Shown here piece after piece: positions 23,975 to 35,198 of a stretch of DNA of 64,000 nt (position 1 is the first letter of the stretch; each line of letters begins with the position of its first letter). This DNA comes from Endocalyx cinctus. Taxonomy: Eukaryota; Ascomycota; Sordariomycetes; Amphisphaeriales; Apiosporaceae. Below the pieces are notes generated by a model. It saw nothing but the letters and a program-made list of their open reading frames with translations. It did not search any database and was not told where the DNA came from. Both the position numbers and the translations under genes were made by a program. The DNA lies in contig BCKC01000007.1 of assembly GCA_001600455.1 (NCBI GenBank), forward strand, positions 2,668,019 to 2,732,018. The letters are read 5' to 3'.

Positions 23975-25819
23975 ATGGAGTCCTTCGCCAAGCTCAAGCG
24001 CCGTGGTACCGACCTCCTAAGCAATCTCCCTGAAAACCTACCCCAGATGCCTCATATGCCACAAATGCCACAAATGCCACATATGCCGCAGATGCCGCAG
24101 GTGTCTATGCCTTCGCTACCCAAGATGGGCGGCGATAACAAGGCCTCGTCGTCGTCGGGACCCACCATGAGCGGCACCTGGCAACGTCTATCCCTTCCGC
24201 CCCTTCCGCGGTCCTCCCACTCGCTCGACATCGTGGCCGGGAACGCGTACCTCTTCGGCGGCGGCGGCGAAAACGACAACGATATGCACGTCATAACGCT
24301 GCCGTCCAGCGGCGCCTCGGCCGACTACTACGCCGTGAAAGCCAAGCCCAGTCCGAAGACGGATAATAATAATACGACGACGACGAAGAAAAAGTCGGGA
24401 GACGTCGAAGCCGAGGCCGCCTCGGCCGTTCCCTTAACCGAAGTACCCCTCAGCCCGCCCGCCGTCGACTCGCCGTCTACGCCCGACTCCCCTCCGCAGC
24501 CGCAGGACAAAGGCAAAGAGCGGGATCTGGGATCGGTTCCCCCCCCTCGCGCGGGCCACGCCTCGGCCGTGATCGGGACGCGCGTATTCGTCTTCGGCGG
24601 ACGATCGCCCTCGTCGTCGGCCCCGCTCCGCGAAAACGGCCGCGTCTGGGTGTTCGAGACCAAGACGCAGACCTGGTCCTTCCTCGACCCGTACCGCGCG
24701 CCCAACCTGGCCCCCGTCTTCCCGGCCCCGCGCTGCGACTGCGCCGCCGCCGCGACCGACAAGCCGCGCGATTTCGCCATCAAGCCTCTGCGTCGTCGGG
24801 ACTCGAGCTGGCGCGAGTGGGCCGAAGGGGATTCGGCTTCGGTCGGGATCCCGCAGAGGCCGATCCCCGGCGCGATCGCCGAGTCGGCCGCGGACGACGA
24901 GGACGCCGGGTTCGGGACGTTGATCATCCACGGCGGCGTTCTCGAATATTCGTCCTCGTCGTCTTCGTCCTCGTCTTCTTCGGACGAGGAAGATGATGAT
25001 GATGACGAAGATGAAGATAGTGATGAGGATGACGACGAAAAAACGGTAACCTCCTCGGACGTATGGGCCTTCGACATCCGCAGCCGCACCTGGAAAGAGC
25101 TCCCCTCGGCGCCGGGCCCCTCCCGCTCGGCCGCCTCCCTCGCGCTCGTCAAGAGCCGGCTCTACCGGTTCGGCGGCGTCGACGCCTCGGGACGCGTCCA
25201 AGGCGGCCAGCTCGACGTCCTCGACCTCTGCCTGGACGAGTTCGACGACCGCGTCAGCCGCGGCGAGATCGGCGTCTCGACCCGCGGCGGATGGCGATCC
25301 TCTTTCCCGCCCGTCGCGGCCGCGCCTCCTCCCCCTTCTTCATCTTCTACTTCTACTGCGACGCCGGAAGAAAGTACCGTCAACGACACGGCCAAGCTCG
25401 TCGAAACCGAGGACTGGCCCCCGGCCCGAGCCGCCGCCTCTTTGCGGTCGGTGCTAGGCGCCGGAGGCAAGGATTACCTGATCCTGACCTCGGGCGTCGA
25501 CGACTACGCGACGAAATCCTTCCGCGACGACGTCTGGACGTACCAAGTCCCCGCGCAGCCGGGCGTGTCCGCCTTCTCGGTCGCCGACGCGTTCAGGCAC
25601 GCGGCCGGGTGGAAGACGACGGAGGGAAAATGGGTGCGCGCCGCGGACTTGAGGGCGTACGACGAGGATGAGGAAGACGACGGAAAGGGGCCCGGTCCGA
25701 GGGGATATTTCGCCGCCGCGCCTTTGGCGGATTTGGAGGAGAACGCGCTCTTGGTGTTTGGGGGCGTGGGTTCGAACGGTCGGAAATTGGGTGACGGGTG
25801 GATTTTCCGGTTGGGTTGA
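23975..25819 (+). CDS. kelch-repeat beta-propeller protein (614 aa)
   Basis: Single exon. After a short basic start, residues about 24-50 are a Met-Pro-Gln/His tandem tripeptide repeat. From residue 68 on there are kelch-type blades: Trp near the repeat end, paired Gly-Gly after a hydrophobic strand (Tyr-Leu-Phe-Gly-Gly-Gly near 90, Val-Phe-Gly-Gly-Arg near 207, Tyr-Arg-Phe-Gly-Gly-Val near 395, Leu-Val-Phe-Gly-Gly-Val near 597) and the conserved Arg-x-Gly/Ala-His-Ser at blade starts. Poly-Ser followed by an acidic Asp/Glu run interrupts the middle (about 325-355). The protein is probably a cytosolic propeller used for protein-protein contact. Fungal relatives are annotated as kelch or galactose-oxidase-like proteins, but no catalytic residues are evident. 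The gene is much more G+C-rich than its flanks. It is convergent with the complex I gene that ends at 26667. Confidence 0.85.
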   Translation: MESFAKLKRRGTDLLSNLPENLPQMPHMPQMPQMPHMPQMPQVSMPSLPKMGGDNKASSSSGPTMSGTWQRLSLPPLPRSSHSLDIVAGNAYLFGGGGENDNDMHVITLPSSGASADYYAVKAKPSPKTDNNNTTTTKKKSGDVEAEAASAVPLTEVPLSPPAVDSPSTPDSPPQPQDKGKERDLGSVPPPRAGHASAVIGTRVFVFGGRSPSSSAPLRENGRVWVFETKTQTWSFLDPYRAPNLAPVFPAPRCDCAAAATDKPRDFAIKPLRRRDSSWREWAEGDSASVGIPQRPIPGAIAESAADDEDAGFGTLIIHGGVLEYSSSSSSSSSSSDEEDDDDDEDEDSDEDDDEKTVTSSDVWAFDIRSRTWKELPSAPGPSRSAASLALVKSRLYRFGGVDASGRVQGGQLDVLDLCLDEFDDRVSRGEIGVSTRGGWRSSFPPVAAAPPPPSSSSTSTATPEESTVNDTAKLVETEDWPPARAAASLRSVLGAGGKDYLILTSGVDDYATKSFRDDVWTYQVPAQPGVSAFSVADAFRHAAGWKTTEGKWVRAADLRAYDEDEEDDGKGPGPRGYFAAAPLADLEENALLVFGGVGSNGRKLGDGWIFRLG

Positions 25820-26666
25820 GTTGGAGTTGAGACGAGATGAGATGAGACGAGTTAAAAAGAGGTATGGATTAGTATGAATACATGTTCTTGGCTGTATATA
25901 TGCACGTGTGTTATGGTTATAAAAATCGTCTGCTTTCTTTTTTCTTTTCTTTTTTGAGAAGGAGGAAAGTATAAGGTTACGTTACGAGTATTGTTTTATG
26001 ATCGTTTTCTTCAAAGGCCTTTGGATTGAAAAAAATAAGAGCGATGAAAGCATTGGATTAATTTGACTCGCAAGATTTCGTTCGTATTGCACCAAACACG
26101 AATATATAACTTAGAATCCAATGACGATTTATGGTGAAAATGGGGTTACCGTAGTGGCTTTATTGGTGAATAGATCAACTACCACTTCAAATGCATCCAG
26201 ATAAGACGATTATCGACGAAGTCAATACCCATTTAGTTTGTCAGTATATCCAACCTACTTAGAATCAATACCAAGAGAAGGCGTAGCAGCAGTTTTTTGG
26301 CAAATGGTTAATTCTTATGTACAAGATTTACTCCCTGACGCTTTTATTCCCCACCCTCCCTCTTCGATCTTGTGGTTTATATCTTGTTTTTGTTCTAAGG
26401 ATATACACCGACGACGGTTTGCCTCCTTCCAAGCCTCTTCTTCCTCTTCTGCCTCTCTATCGATCTATGTAGATATTCTACACGTCCAGCTTCATTTGAC
26501 TAGCTCAACGTGTTGGGCTGGACTAGGAATTCTCACTCCGTTATATCCCCGCCCGACTCCGCGCCCCGGGGGAAAAGAAAAAGAAAAGGAAAAGGAAACG
26601 AGACTAAAATTGGTAGAATTCCTCTTTTTTTTATTCTTCTTTTATATTATTATTTGCTTCTTTTTT
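25820..26666. other. intergenic spacer between convergent genes
   Basis: Holds the 3' ends of the kelch gene (+) and the complex I subunit gene (-). T-rich tracts near 25935-25955 and 26620-26667. A plus-strand open frame that continues into the neighbouring gene is antisense to it and is not supported. Confidence 0.6.
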
Positions 26667-27911
26667 TTACAAGTCCGATCTCGTAGTCTCGATACCCCAA
26701 GGTTGGCTCGTGAGGTTCGTCTGGCCGGCGCTGTTCTCGCAGGTCTGACGACCGCTCAGGGGACCCGGGGCGGGTACCTTCTTTCCGGCCGAAGCGCCGG
26801 TCGCCGAGGCGCTCTCCCGGAGGGCCTTGACGAGCTGTTTCGTCGTCTCCGGGGTCAGGTCCTCGTAGTAGTCGTCGTTGATCTGGACCATCGGCGCGTT
26901 GACGCAGGCGCCCAGGCACTCGACCTCGATGAAGGTGAAGAGGCCGTCCGGCGTCGTCTCTCCTTGCTTGATGCCCAGCTCCTCCTTGAGGGCCTTCACG
27001 ATGGCGTCGCTGCCGCAGCCGCCGAGCTGACAGGGGGTCTGCGGTATTTCAAGAATAATTAGTTTTATCTTAGTAGCGTTGTGTACGACCCAAGGTGCGA
27101 TATTGCCGTTGGTAGGTGTTGGAGATTGGCTATATCACTTCCAGAGGAAATTGCACGACAATCACCTCATCTCCATCTCATGCCGAAGTAAAAGGTAAAG
27201 ATTGCCGCCTCTCGAACGTCGGAAGGAAGGCAACCAACGACGCAAGACCATAGCGATATGCAAGAAGAGGAGAATGGAAATAATGACTCACGGTAGTGCA
27301 AGCCTGAACGAAGAACTTGCCGACGGGAGTCCGGTTGTACATGGTGTAGAAGGAAGCGACCTCGTAGACGCGGGAGGGGGGCATCTCGAGCAGACGGGCG
27401 ACCTCGTTCATGACCGAGATCGAGGTGAAGCCGTGCTGGCGTTGGCCGAGGTCGAGCAGGGGCATGACGGCCGCCTTCTTGTACTGGGGCGGATATCGCT
27501 TTAGGATCTCGGCAATGATCGTCTCATTCTGCTTGTTGAACTTGAAAGGAATATCGGGGTTGTTGTCGGGTGTGTTTCGATGCTATTTTTTCCCCAAATG
27601 AGTGGTTTGTTTGTGTCAGCGCCTTTTTCTCTCTTTTTTCTTCTCTGCGGTTTAATAAACTTCGAAAGTTCCGGTATCCTATATATCCTTCTTTCTTTTC
27701 ATATCGGAGGCAATAATTATCGTCTCATTGACCCTTTCCCCGACGTTGACGAATATGGGTGCAGAGGGGTGAGGTTTGAACATACCACCGCTAACGTGTC
27801 GCTTCTTCTGGAGCTACCGGCCGTGAAAGCGCGGAAATGTGACGGTCGAACAGCTCGACATGTCGAACGAGTGGCGGTTCTGAATAGGAAGGGAGTGATT
27901 TTAGAAGCCAT
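26667..27911 (-). CDS. NDUFV2: NADH:ubiquinone oxidoreductase 24-kDa subunit, mitochondrial (262 aa)
   Basis: Three exons on the minus strand: 27911-27786, 27582-27292 and 27038-26667, all joined in phase 0, giving 262 residues, the usual size for the fungal subunit. It is a peripheral-arm subunit of respiratory complex I that carries the N1a [2Fe-2S] cluster and works next to the 51-kDa flavoprotein. The N-terminal 35-40 residues are Arg/Ser/Thr-rich without acidic residues, as expected of a mitochondrial presequence. The cluster ligands are visible: Cys137-x4-Cys142 and Cys180-x3-Cys184 (Cys-Leu-Gly-Ala-Cys). Intron 2 falls between the first two ligands. The C-terminal extension ends Thr-Thr-Arg-Ser-Asp-Leu. 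Confidence 0.95.
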
Positions 27912-28481
27912 GACGATATTTGCAGGTCAATTGGCTAATAATTGCGATATTCTACAAGCTCATCTCTATGCTTCAATGCTTTAATTGGGACTGATTCAAT
28001 AAAGATTGATTTGATGATGGAAGCTGATTTCAGGTCAAAGCTGATTGGTAATTGGTCTTAAAATTAAGTGGGTCAAATTCGGTTAATATTCGGTATTTTC
28101 ATAGCGGTCTTTCCAGTTCATTACTTACCACTCAGACGCTGTAAATAAATTGTTGCCTTAATTTTGTAGCAAATAAGAGTTACTTGAACTTTTTTTGATT
28201 ATGGGTTGGCCATCGTATTAAACAAGCTATCTATATATATTTATATTGTTGCATAGCCAGCAACTACTATCCTTATTTTTTTTATTTGGTTTTATTCAAA
28301 GTTAAAAGTAAGGAGATACAAACGTCAACACCAAGAGAAGTAAGTAGATACATTCAAAAGACAGATTCCTTTTACAATTCAATTATCATATAAAAAAAGA
28401 CAAGATAGGGAGAAAAAAAAAAGTGGTAAGGAAAAGAGGAAAAGGAGCGCATTCATATACTCATTCATCCATTCATTCAAA
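27912..28481. other. spacer between two minus-strand genes
   Basis: AT-rich, no gene seen. It contains the promoter of the complex I subunit gene and the 3' flank of the peroxiredoxin gene. Confidence 0.6.
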
Positions 28482-29433
28482 TCATTCGGCGGGCTTGTCG
28501 CCCTTTTCCTTATCTTTTTCTTCGTCTTCCTTCTTCTCCTCGGCAGATTCTCCGTTGGTAGGTTTCTCTTCTTCCTCTTCCTCTTCCTTCTCTTCCTCCT
28601 CCTTCTTCTCCTCTTCTTCTTCGGCAGGTTCTTCCTTCTCCTCGGTAGCGTCGTCGCCGCCAATCTCGGCAACGAGCTTCTTGACCGCGTCAACCGTACC
28701 CGGAGGGCTTCCCGGCTCGGCGATGAGGACTTTACCGGACTTGTCGACGACGAAGACGCCGCGGGTGGTTCCCTTGGGCGCCTTCTTGAGCCCGATGGCG
28801 TCGATGAGCGTCGCGCTGGGGTCGCAGAGCAGCGGGTAAGGTAGCTCCTGCTTCGTCTTAAAGGTGGTGTTCGCCTTGGGGGAATCGGTCGAGAGACCGT
28901 AGATCGCGAGACCGTCCTTGGTCAGATCTTCGTATGAGTCTCGGAACAGACAGGCCTGCTTCGTGCCTATATATATCAAATCAAAAATGTCAGATATCTT
29001 TATCTTCATCGTCATATATGTAACGATATGGGGATGTTGCGCTTTATTGTGATGCTGATGTGTGAGAGAGAGACGGGTGCATCGGATGGAACTTACATCC
29101 TGGGGTAGAGGCCTTGGGGTAAGTAAAAAGCACGACTCCGGACTTGCTCTCGTCTACGAGCGCCTTCAAAGTAGTCTTGGCGCCGTCGTTTATCTCGATC
29201 TCGCCACCGAAGCCGTCGAGATCAATGATATCACCGACGACAGGTTTGGCGGCTTTGGCGGGTTTAACGGGCTTGGCGGAGCCATTAGCATCAGCGGGCT
29301 TGGCAGATTTGCCCTTAACAACTTCCTTGACTTTAGTAGCGACTTTAGAAACCTTCGCGGTCTTTGACTGCTTCTTAGCAGGAGGTTCTGGAGGAGGCGC
29401 AGGCGCCTTGCGCTTCCGAAGTTCTACAGGCAT
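28482..29433 (-). CDS. PrxQ/BCP-type peroxiredoxin with basic N-terminus and acidic tail (273 aa)
   Basis: Two exons, 29433-29097 and 28966-28482, joined in phase 1 so that the junction itself forms the peroxidatic Cys codon. The joined protein shows Thr-Pro-Gly-Cys113 followed four residues later by Cys118, the Cys-x4-Cys pair that defines atypical two-Cys PrxQ (bacterioferritin comigratory protein) enzymes, which reduce hydroperoxides using thioredoxin. Residues 1-65 are rich in Lys, Ala and Pro with Lys-Arg-Lys-like patches that could direct the protein to the nucleus, as for yeast Dot5. The thioredoxin-like core spans about 66-210. The last 60 residues are almost only Glu and Lys, a long charged tail that most family members lack or have shorter. 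It is transcribed in the same direction as the complex I gene downstream. Confidence 0.92.
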
Positions 29434-31011
29434 TATGATTTTGGATGGGAAAAAAAGTAACCAAAAAGAAAAAGTGATAAAGTTGATAAAAATAGATAAA
29501 AATAAAAATTCAAAAGACGTCGACTATAATCGCGAACTGTTTGCGACCAAGTTAAGATAAAAATAAAGAGGATTAAGTTATGTTTTGATGGGAATAAAAG
29601 GAAGAGAAAATGATGGGGGATTTTGTCGGACGGGGAGAAGGTTTGAGGTCGAGGCTTTGTAGGATATCTGAAGTTACAGGTAAACAGGAGGTTGTCATGG
29701 GTGTAACGGACCAATTAGAACAAGCAATCTCGATAGCTTCCCAATCGCTACTTTTTTTTTTTTTTTTTGGCGAGAAGGTCAGTTAAGTTAGTAAGTATAC
29801 ATACATCCATATACCTAGGCAAATATAGTATTAACTGGGGCAAAACACTAAATTACAAAGCTAGAAATGTAATGGTTGGTTATATTATAGAAGACCCTCT
29901 CGGTATTGGGTCTTTGAAATAAAATCTACTCTTGGTGTAGTGTAGTACGTATGTGCTGTTTAGATATGTATAATGAAAGGGTACCTACCTACTACCTAGG
30001 CAGTCTTTTCATTTTATTTTTCTTCTTCTTAATTTTCTCTTCTTCTTCTCATTATTATTATTTTCAGAATTTTTTATTTTATTTCATTATTACTTATTAC
30101 TTACGTGTCTGCGTATATTCCTTTTTGTTTTCTCTCTCTCTCTCTCTTTCTTTTTCTCTTTCTTATCTCATATCTCATATATCATATAATTTGAATATCT
30201 CCATAATATTTGATTTTGATTTAATTACCTGCAGGTATCAAAATTCCGCGATAATACGTAAGATAAAACGGGTATACTACCCAGCAGCCCAGGTAGGATA
30301 GGTACGATAGGTAGGGAGGAGTATATGGATATACTGAAGGTAACGTACTATGAAATGGAGGTAATAAGAGGGAATACCTACCTAGCCTAGGTAGCTAGGT
30401 AGTAGCCTAGGTAAAATGTAGTCGGTTGTTAAGGTTAAGGTACATCATGCCTAATAAGCTCTTAACGTGATATTCCGAATATTCCGCTTAAGCTTCCGAA
30501 CCTATCACGTCCAAGCTCTTATTCAGGTGCAGGTGGTCCGGGCAGAAATAAACACCCGTCTGCCGTTCAAAAAAAAAATTCAAAATTAAAACTGGGTCTT
30601 TGCAGCTAAACTTAGATTTGCTTGTTAAGTGTAGTCTATTATTTTTGTGGAGCCGACTACTTCTCCGTGGGGTAGTCACGGTTCCCAAAACACCACAAAT
30701 CAGGTTAGCGCATTTTGGAGATGGCCGCGTTTTGCTCATACGCGGCGGAAGAACCACGGGCCGTTGGTCACGTGACACCGCTCAAGAGTGCTCGGTCCAC
30801 TCGAGCACCACTAAGCAGCTCAGACAGCCATCACTAGCCACCTCCTTAGTCTACTGTTTGGCTTCTGGCAGCTTGCGGTGCTGAGAGCTTAGTTACCGAC
30901 GACGGACATGATCAGAAAAGGAATGAATACTAAGAATACTATCCAATGAACCTGCAAACAAACCACTCAGACGTAACCCTAACTTGATTCAAGCCCTAGC
31001 CTCCAGCACTT
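29434..31011. other. 1.6-kb intergenic region with CCTAGG-rich segment
   Basis: No gene seen. A T/A tract lies near 29752-29769, CT-rich DNA near 30000-30180, and TACCTA/CCTAGG words cluster at about 29975-30000 and 30290-30415. Confidence 0.55.
29975..30420. repeat. TAGGTA/CCTAGG motif islands
   Basis: Two clusters (about 29975-30000 and 30290-30415) of overlapping TACCTA, CCTAGG and TAGCTAGG words, of the same kind as at 12930-13195. Confidence 0.55.
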
Positions 31012-33203
31012 TTAGTGCACTATTCTAATCTTGGTAGGCAACCCATCCTTCACAACTCCAATCCCATTTCCTGCACGGTAAGCATACTTTCCGTCGACCA
31101 TCTCCGGTTCTGACGTACGGTTCCTGGTTTTTATCATGTTAGCGGAGCAAGCCACGGATCGAGTCGGTGATAAATCGGAGTAGGTACATCAGTTTATTCC
31201 GCCCGGGCCAATCGAATTCGAAATCCATCTCTCTGACGCAGAACGCTAAGACGAGCTTCATCTCGATCATGGCCAGCTCCTCGCCGATACATCTCGTATT
31301 TCCGAGCTCGAAAGCGCGCCAGGCGTTCTTGACCGGGTGAAGCGGGTGGCCCTCGGCTACCAAGAAACGGTCGGGGATAAAGTCCGAGGCCCGGGGCCAC
31401 AGATCCGGACGCAGCTGGAGAGTGCTCGGGCTCGTATGCACGACGGCGTTCAGGGTCGGATACACGGCCTGGCCGACCACTATATCGAAAGCGGAACTGC
31501 CCTGGCGGTGCGCCGAGCCTATCGGATGTAGTCGTAGGCTCTCTTTAATTACCGCGGTTGTATAAGGCAGTTTATTTAACAGATAAGGGTCTTGGGTAAG
31601 CGATGCTAGAGTATCGGCGCCGAGGACTATTTCAAGTTCGGCCCTGAGCTTTTTAAGTACGTCGAGATGTTCGTAGACCCCGTAAAAGAGCCAGCAGCTA
31701 TAACCTCAAATTAACGATAGGAACGATGATGGAAAAGAAAAAAGAGTGATCTTCCCGGCGGGAGAGTCTAATGAATTGGGGTTGAATTAGTTTATAAACG
31801 ACTGGTAAAACGTACAGGGCCTGTGAAGTAGTATCATGGCCAGCTAAAATAAACAACTTCAGTTGAGATAAAACCACCTCGGTAAACTCTGGGTCTATCT
31901 GTAAGTTGGCGTCTTTTTTCTCGTCTTTCATTTCTTGGAGTGCTAGGTCGATGATTGTTTTCTTGGGATCCATATCTGACCGACTTTGGATCCGTCGTGA
32001 CTCAATCTGGGGCAACAGTATATTACGGATGGTGCCGGCATGCTTAGCGACGTCATTTCTATATTTTGGGAGCATCCGTTCAATTTTACTAGTCAGATTT
32101 TCTGCTCGGACGTAAGTAACGAGCTTCCTTATTGCTTGAAGGACCGGTCCTGGTCCATCTGATTGTTCGTGTAGGCGAAGAGCCCTGGGGAGGAATCACA
32201 GTAGCTAATTAAAATCGGAACCAAGCAAGTAATAATAGTTACTACTTACAATGCAGATCGCATTATTATATCAAAAGTCAGAGCAACCGTCTTATCGTGA
32301 AGCGGAAACAGCTCGCCGACTATAGGACCCAATCAGTCGTTCCGTCAGTACTTCTAGAGGCCAGTGCAATTTCGAAGCACGAAGACGATATCAAACTGTC
32401 AAAAATAAGTAGCAAACTTACTATGAACGTGTGGATTTATGGTCAGTAAGATGACTCGCGGCGGAGCTTTGAGAGGGTTCCTACTATGAATGTTTATGCG
32501 TACCATGTGTTATCAGGTCCGGCTGCCTTTCGCAACTGCTGAACGAAGACACCGACCTCTTCCATGATGACGGGTAATTGCGATAGCAAGTTTTTGGAAG
32601 AAAACGCAGGGTTGAATCGACTACGCCAAATGCGATGAGTCGGAATGTCCATAGAAATCAAATCCTTAACCCCCCGTCACGGGCGAAATGGCCCATCCGC
32701 CCACGGTATGTCTGGGCACAGGACGTTCCTGAGTCATCCTGTAACAAGATTCCGGACTCGTGGCGTAGATGAGCGGATACGACAAAAACGGCCAGAGGTC
32801 GAGATAGATGATAGGGGGACATTCCGAAAGGCCGGGGAAGTATCGGCGCCAGTCTAGCACGAGCTTGCGCTGGCGATAGGTTTCGTGGGCATCGTCGGGT
32901 AAGCCGAGTTTCAAAGATTTCATCAGCGGCAGATGACCGTACAAGAGAGAGTAGGGTTCGGGTACTGGCTATTCATTTTTTTGTGTCAACTCTCGGATTC
33001 TAGGTCAATGGTAGTTAAAGGCGTGTAATTGAGAGCTTGCTTACTAGGCCACGCGCTTTCATCCTACTCATCCTAATCCGAATCATGATGCCTATATAAA
33101 GGTGATGGCCGGTCCATGCTACCAGAAGTGCGACGAAAGATATCAGTACGGGGAAAATTCCCTCTAAAGATATAACCTTGAAAAGCGCCATGACTTTTGC
33201 CAA
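31012..33203 (-). pseudogene. cytochrome P450 monooxygenase, apparently frame-disrupted
   Basis: Six exons can be read on the minus strand: 33203-33045, 32968-32504, 32319-32250, 32184-31816, 31697-31188 and 31123-31012. Exon 1 encodes an N-terminal membrane anchor. Later exons give the I-helix Ala-Gly-His-Asp-Thr-Thr-Ser, the ExxR as Glu-Ser-Leu-Arg, the PERF-like Pro-Asp-Arg-Phe, and the heme loop Phe-x2-Gly-x3-Cys-x-Gly (Phe-Glu-Leu-Gly-Asn-Thr-Arg-Cys-Ile-Gly). The last exon holds the usual C-terminal segment. Two faults are visible. In exon 2 the conserved frame shifts by one base at a run of six C (32670-32675; G on the coding strand). The junction 32504/32319 is also off by one with the only good splice sites. 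All other junctions are in phase. The gene would act as an ER-bound heme monooxygenase if intact; substrate unknown. A sequencing error at the homopolymer could explain the first fault only. Confidence 0.7.
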
Positions 33204-33858
33204 AGTCGGTCAATTCAACTAGTTAGCTTGATGGAAATGCAGTGAGAGGCTCTCGTCGAGTATCGTGCAATAAATGTCATTTAGGTATGAAGTAAGCGGA
33301 GCAAGAATGAACATGCCATCCTCAGCCAAAAAGAACTCGGCGACGGTGGAGGGAGATAAAAAACTAAACAGGCCTCCGTCGAATAAATAAGCAGTTGACA
33401 TAAAGTGAAACCAACATGCATTAAATGCTTAAGTACCTATCTTTCGCCGTAGCGGCATGTTCAGATTCCAGTTGATGGAAACATGTAAGATGACATATGA
33501 CAAGTCCACAAGAAGATGAATAATAATAATTAGATACGAGTAGTTTGAGAATAGCTACCTATATATAGGTATATAACCGTAGTAAGTACATGAAAACCAA
33601 CGCCAGTTAGTCCTAACCCAAAACCATATGTCTTCCTTCGACCAAAAAGGCCTTATTTTTTTCACAAACCCCGAGCTTTGATATCTCCTAATGTTTCCAA
33701 TATCATATGATATACGATTAGATACAGGTTTATCGAAGTGTATCTCATTGGCGGCAATTGTCATTCTTATCGTCATTGTTGACGACGTAAATCTGACTTG
33801 TCCGGACATTATGTGCCGTTCCGTATTAACAGAGCCAGGCCATACATAATTACGTGGC
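33204..33858. other. spacer between P450 and rhodopsin genes
   Basis: Both neighbours are on the minus strand, so this stretch contains the rhodopsin 3' flank and the P450 promoter. Short frames here show no recognisable motif. Confidence 0.6.
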
Positions 33859-35198
33859 TTATTCTTCGCCGCGGAGGCCATTTCGTCCATCGCCAACCTG
33901 AAAAAGAATTAGGTCAGTATATGCCCTCCTATTTTTTAAACTGAGCAAAAAAAAAAAGGGGAGGGGCTAGGCAAGACATACCCGAAGGGCTCCTTCGGTC
34001 GCAATTCCGTTGGCCCAGAAACCCTCGATGGAGGGCTGCGTACGGGCCATAGCATCGTGTGTGAGTAGTAGCCAGAAACCAAAGACAGGCTTGGCCAAGA
34101 TATCCAACACGGCGTAAGCAACGATCTCTCCGTCGACGTTGATCATTCGGGAACCATCCGCAATACCCCAGACACTAGGATAATAAAATTAACATGTCAC
34201 TCCGACGTATATTTATGATGAACTCCCCCCGTGAAGAAAGAAGAGATTTACAAAGGAGATCAACTCACATGGGATAGATGGTCCAGAGTACAAGGGTAAA
34301 GAGCGAGATAGCACCAAAGAATGCCTTCGTCTTGGTATCCTTGGAAGATACGACATGTCGTCCTTTGTAGCCTAGCTGATAGACGATGTTAAGGTATCCA
34401 ATGCAGGCAAACGCGTACCATCCCCAACCTTGAGCTTCCTGTCTCGCAAAGGCCGCGAAGAGACCAGTAAGAATCATGATGATATCGGACACGACCGTAA
34501 CGAGAATACTGGCTCCGTTTAATCCGGCTAGAAGAGACAGGTCGATGAGGAGTAAGGGTGTAGTTAACGTCCACTATTTGATTCCATGAGTTAATTTATG
34601 TCATGATGAATGTTATCAAGATTTATGGTCGTGGCGGAGAAAGAAGAAGAACATACGTCGACATAGCGCGCCCAGTAAACCTCCCGTTTGACGAGCTCCA
34701 GGGGTACATGCTGTCTGGTCTCGTCAATGACAGTTGTGTGCGTAGAAATACCTTCACCGGTAGCCATAGCGTAATAGGATAGGAAAGCAAAGGTGGTAAT
34801 AAAGGCTGTCAGGACATGGAAGAGTCGTTTTTGCTGTAATATCTCGTGTCAGTTGCCTATGATATGTAAAGAGATATGGATCATAGTTCACATACCACAG
34901 GGACTCTCGCGGCCATGGCGTAAAACGCAACGGACGACAAGCCCATTATGATACAGACCACCCTAATTAACGTGTTAAACGAGCAAGGCTTCTTTATCTT
35001 TAATGCATAGTTATCTTAACATAATACATCAACTCACCATAACGTCCTGTGTCCTACTTCCGACGAGTGTTGGTAGTACACATGAGGCACATCAGGCACC
35101 ACGGTTGGGATTGGCTGGTGGGTATGACGAGCCTTTTCGACTTCCATGACCTGGGTGGCCGCCGCTAGAAAATCTTGAACTTCTTGAGGGACAATCAT
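33859..35198 (-). CDS. microbial (type I) rhodopsin, CarO-like putative proton pump (313 aa)
   Basis: Six exons on the minus strand: 35198-35038, 34962-34896, 34833-34657, 34573-34269, 34174-33982 and 33897-33859, all phases consistent. It is a seven-helix retinal protein of the fungal opsin family, probably in the plasma membrane or endomembranes. Helix C reads Arg-Tyr-Val-Asp135-Trp with Thr139 and Asp146, matching bacteriorhodopsin Asp85, Thr89 and Asp96. Helix G has Asp261-x3-Lys265, the counterion and Schiff-base Lys. So proton acceptor, donor and retinal site are all present, as in light-driven pumps (Leptosphaeria rhodopsin, CarO) rather than NOP-1-like proteins, where the donor is Glu. 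The short last exon encodes only 12 residues. No carotenoid synthesis or cleavage gene is in the window. The direct neighbour downstream is the P450 on the same strand. Confidence 0.95.

Noticed and set aside
24328..25201. Two long minus-strand frames (274 and 255 codons) inside the kelch gene
   Set aside because: They follow from the high G+C of the kelch coding strand and are Arg/Gly or Ser-rich shadows without motifs.
26238..27062. 274-codon open frame on the plus strand
   Set aside because: It is antisense to the complex I subunit exon 3 and its translation is low-complexity; the minus strand carries the conserved protein.
32356..32486. Extra P450 exon that would restore phase between 32504 and 32319
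   Set aside because: It would need an intron of only about 20 nt and would insert residues with no P450 character.
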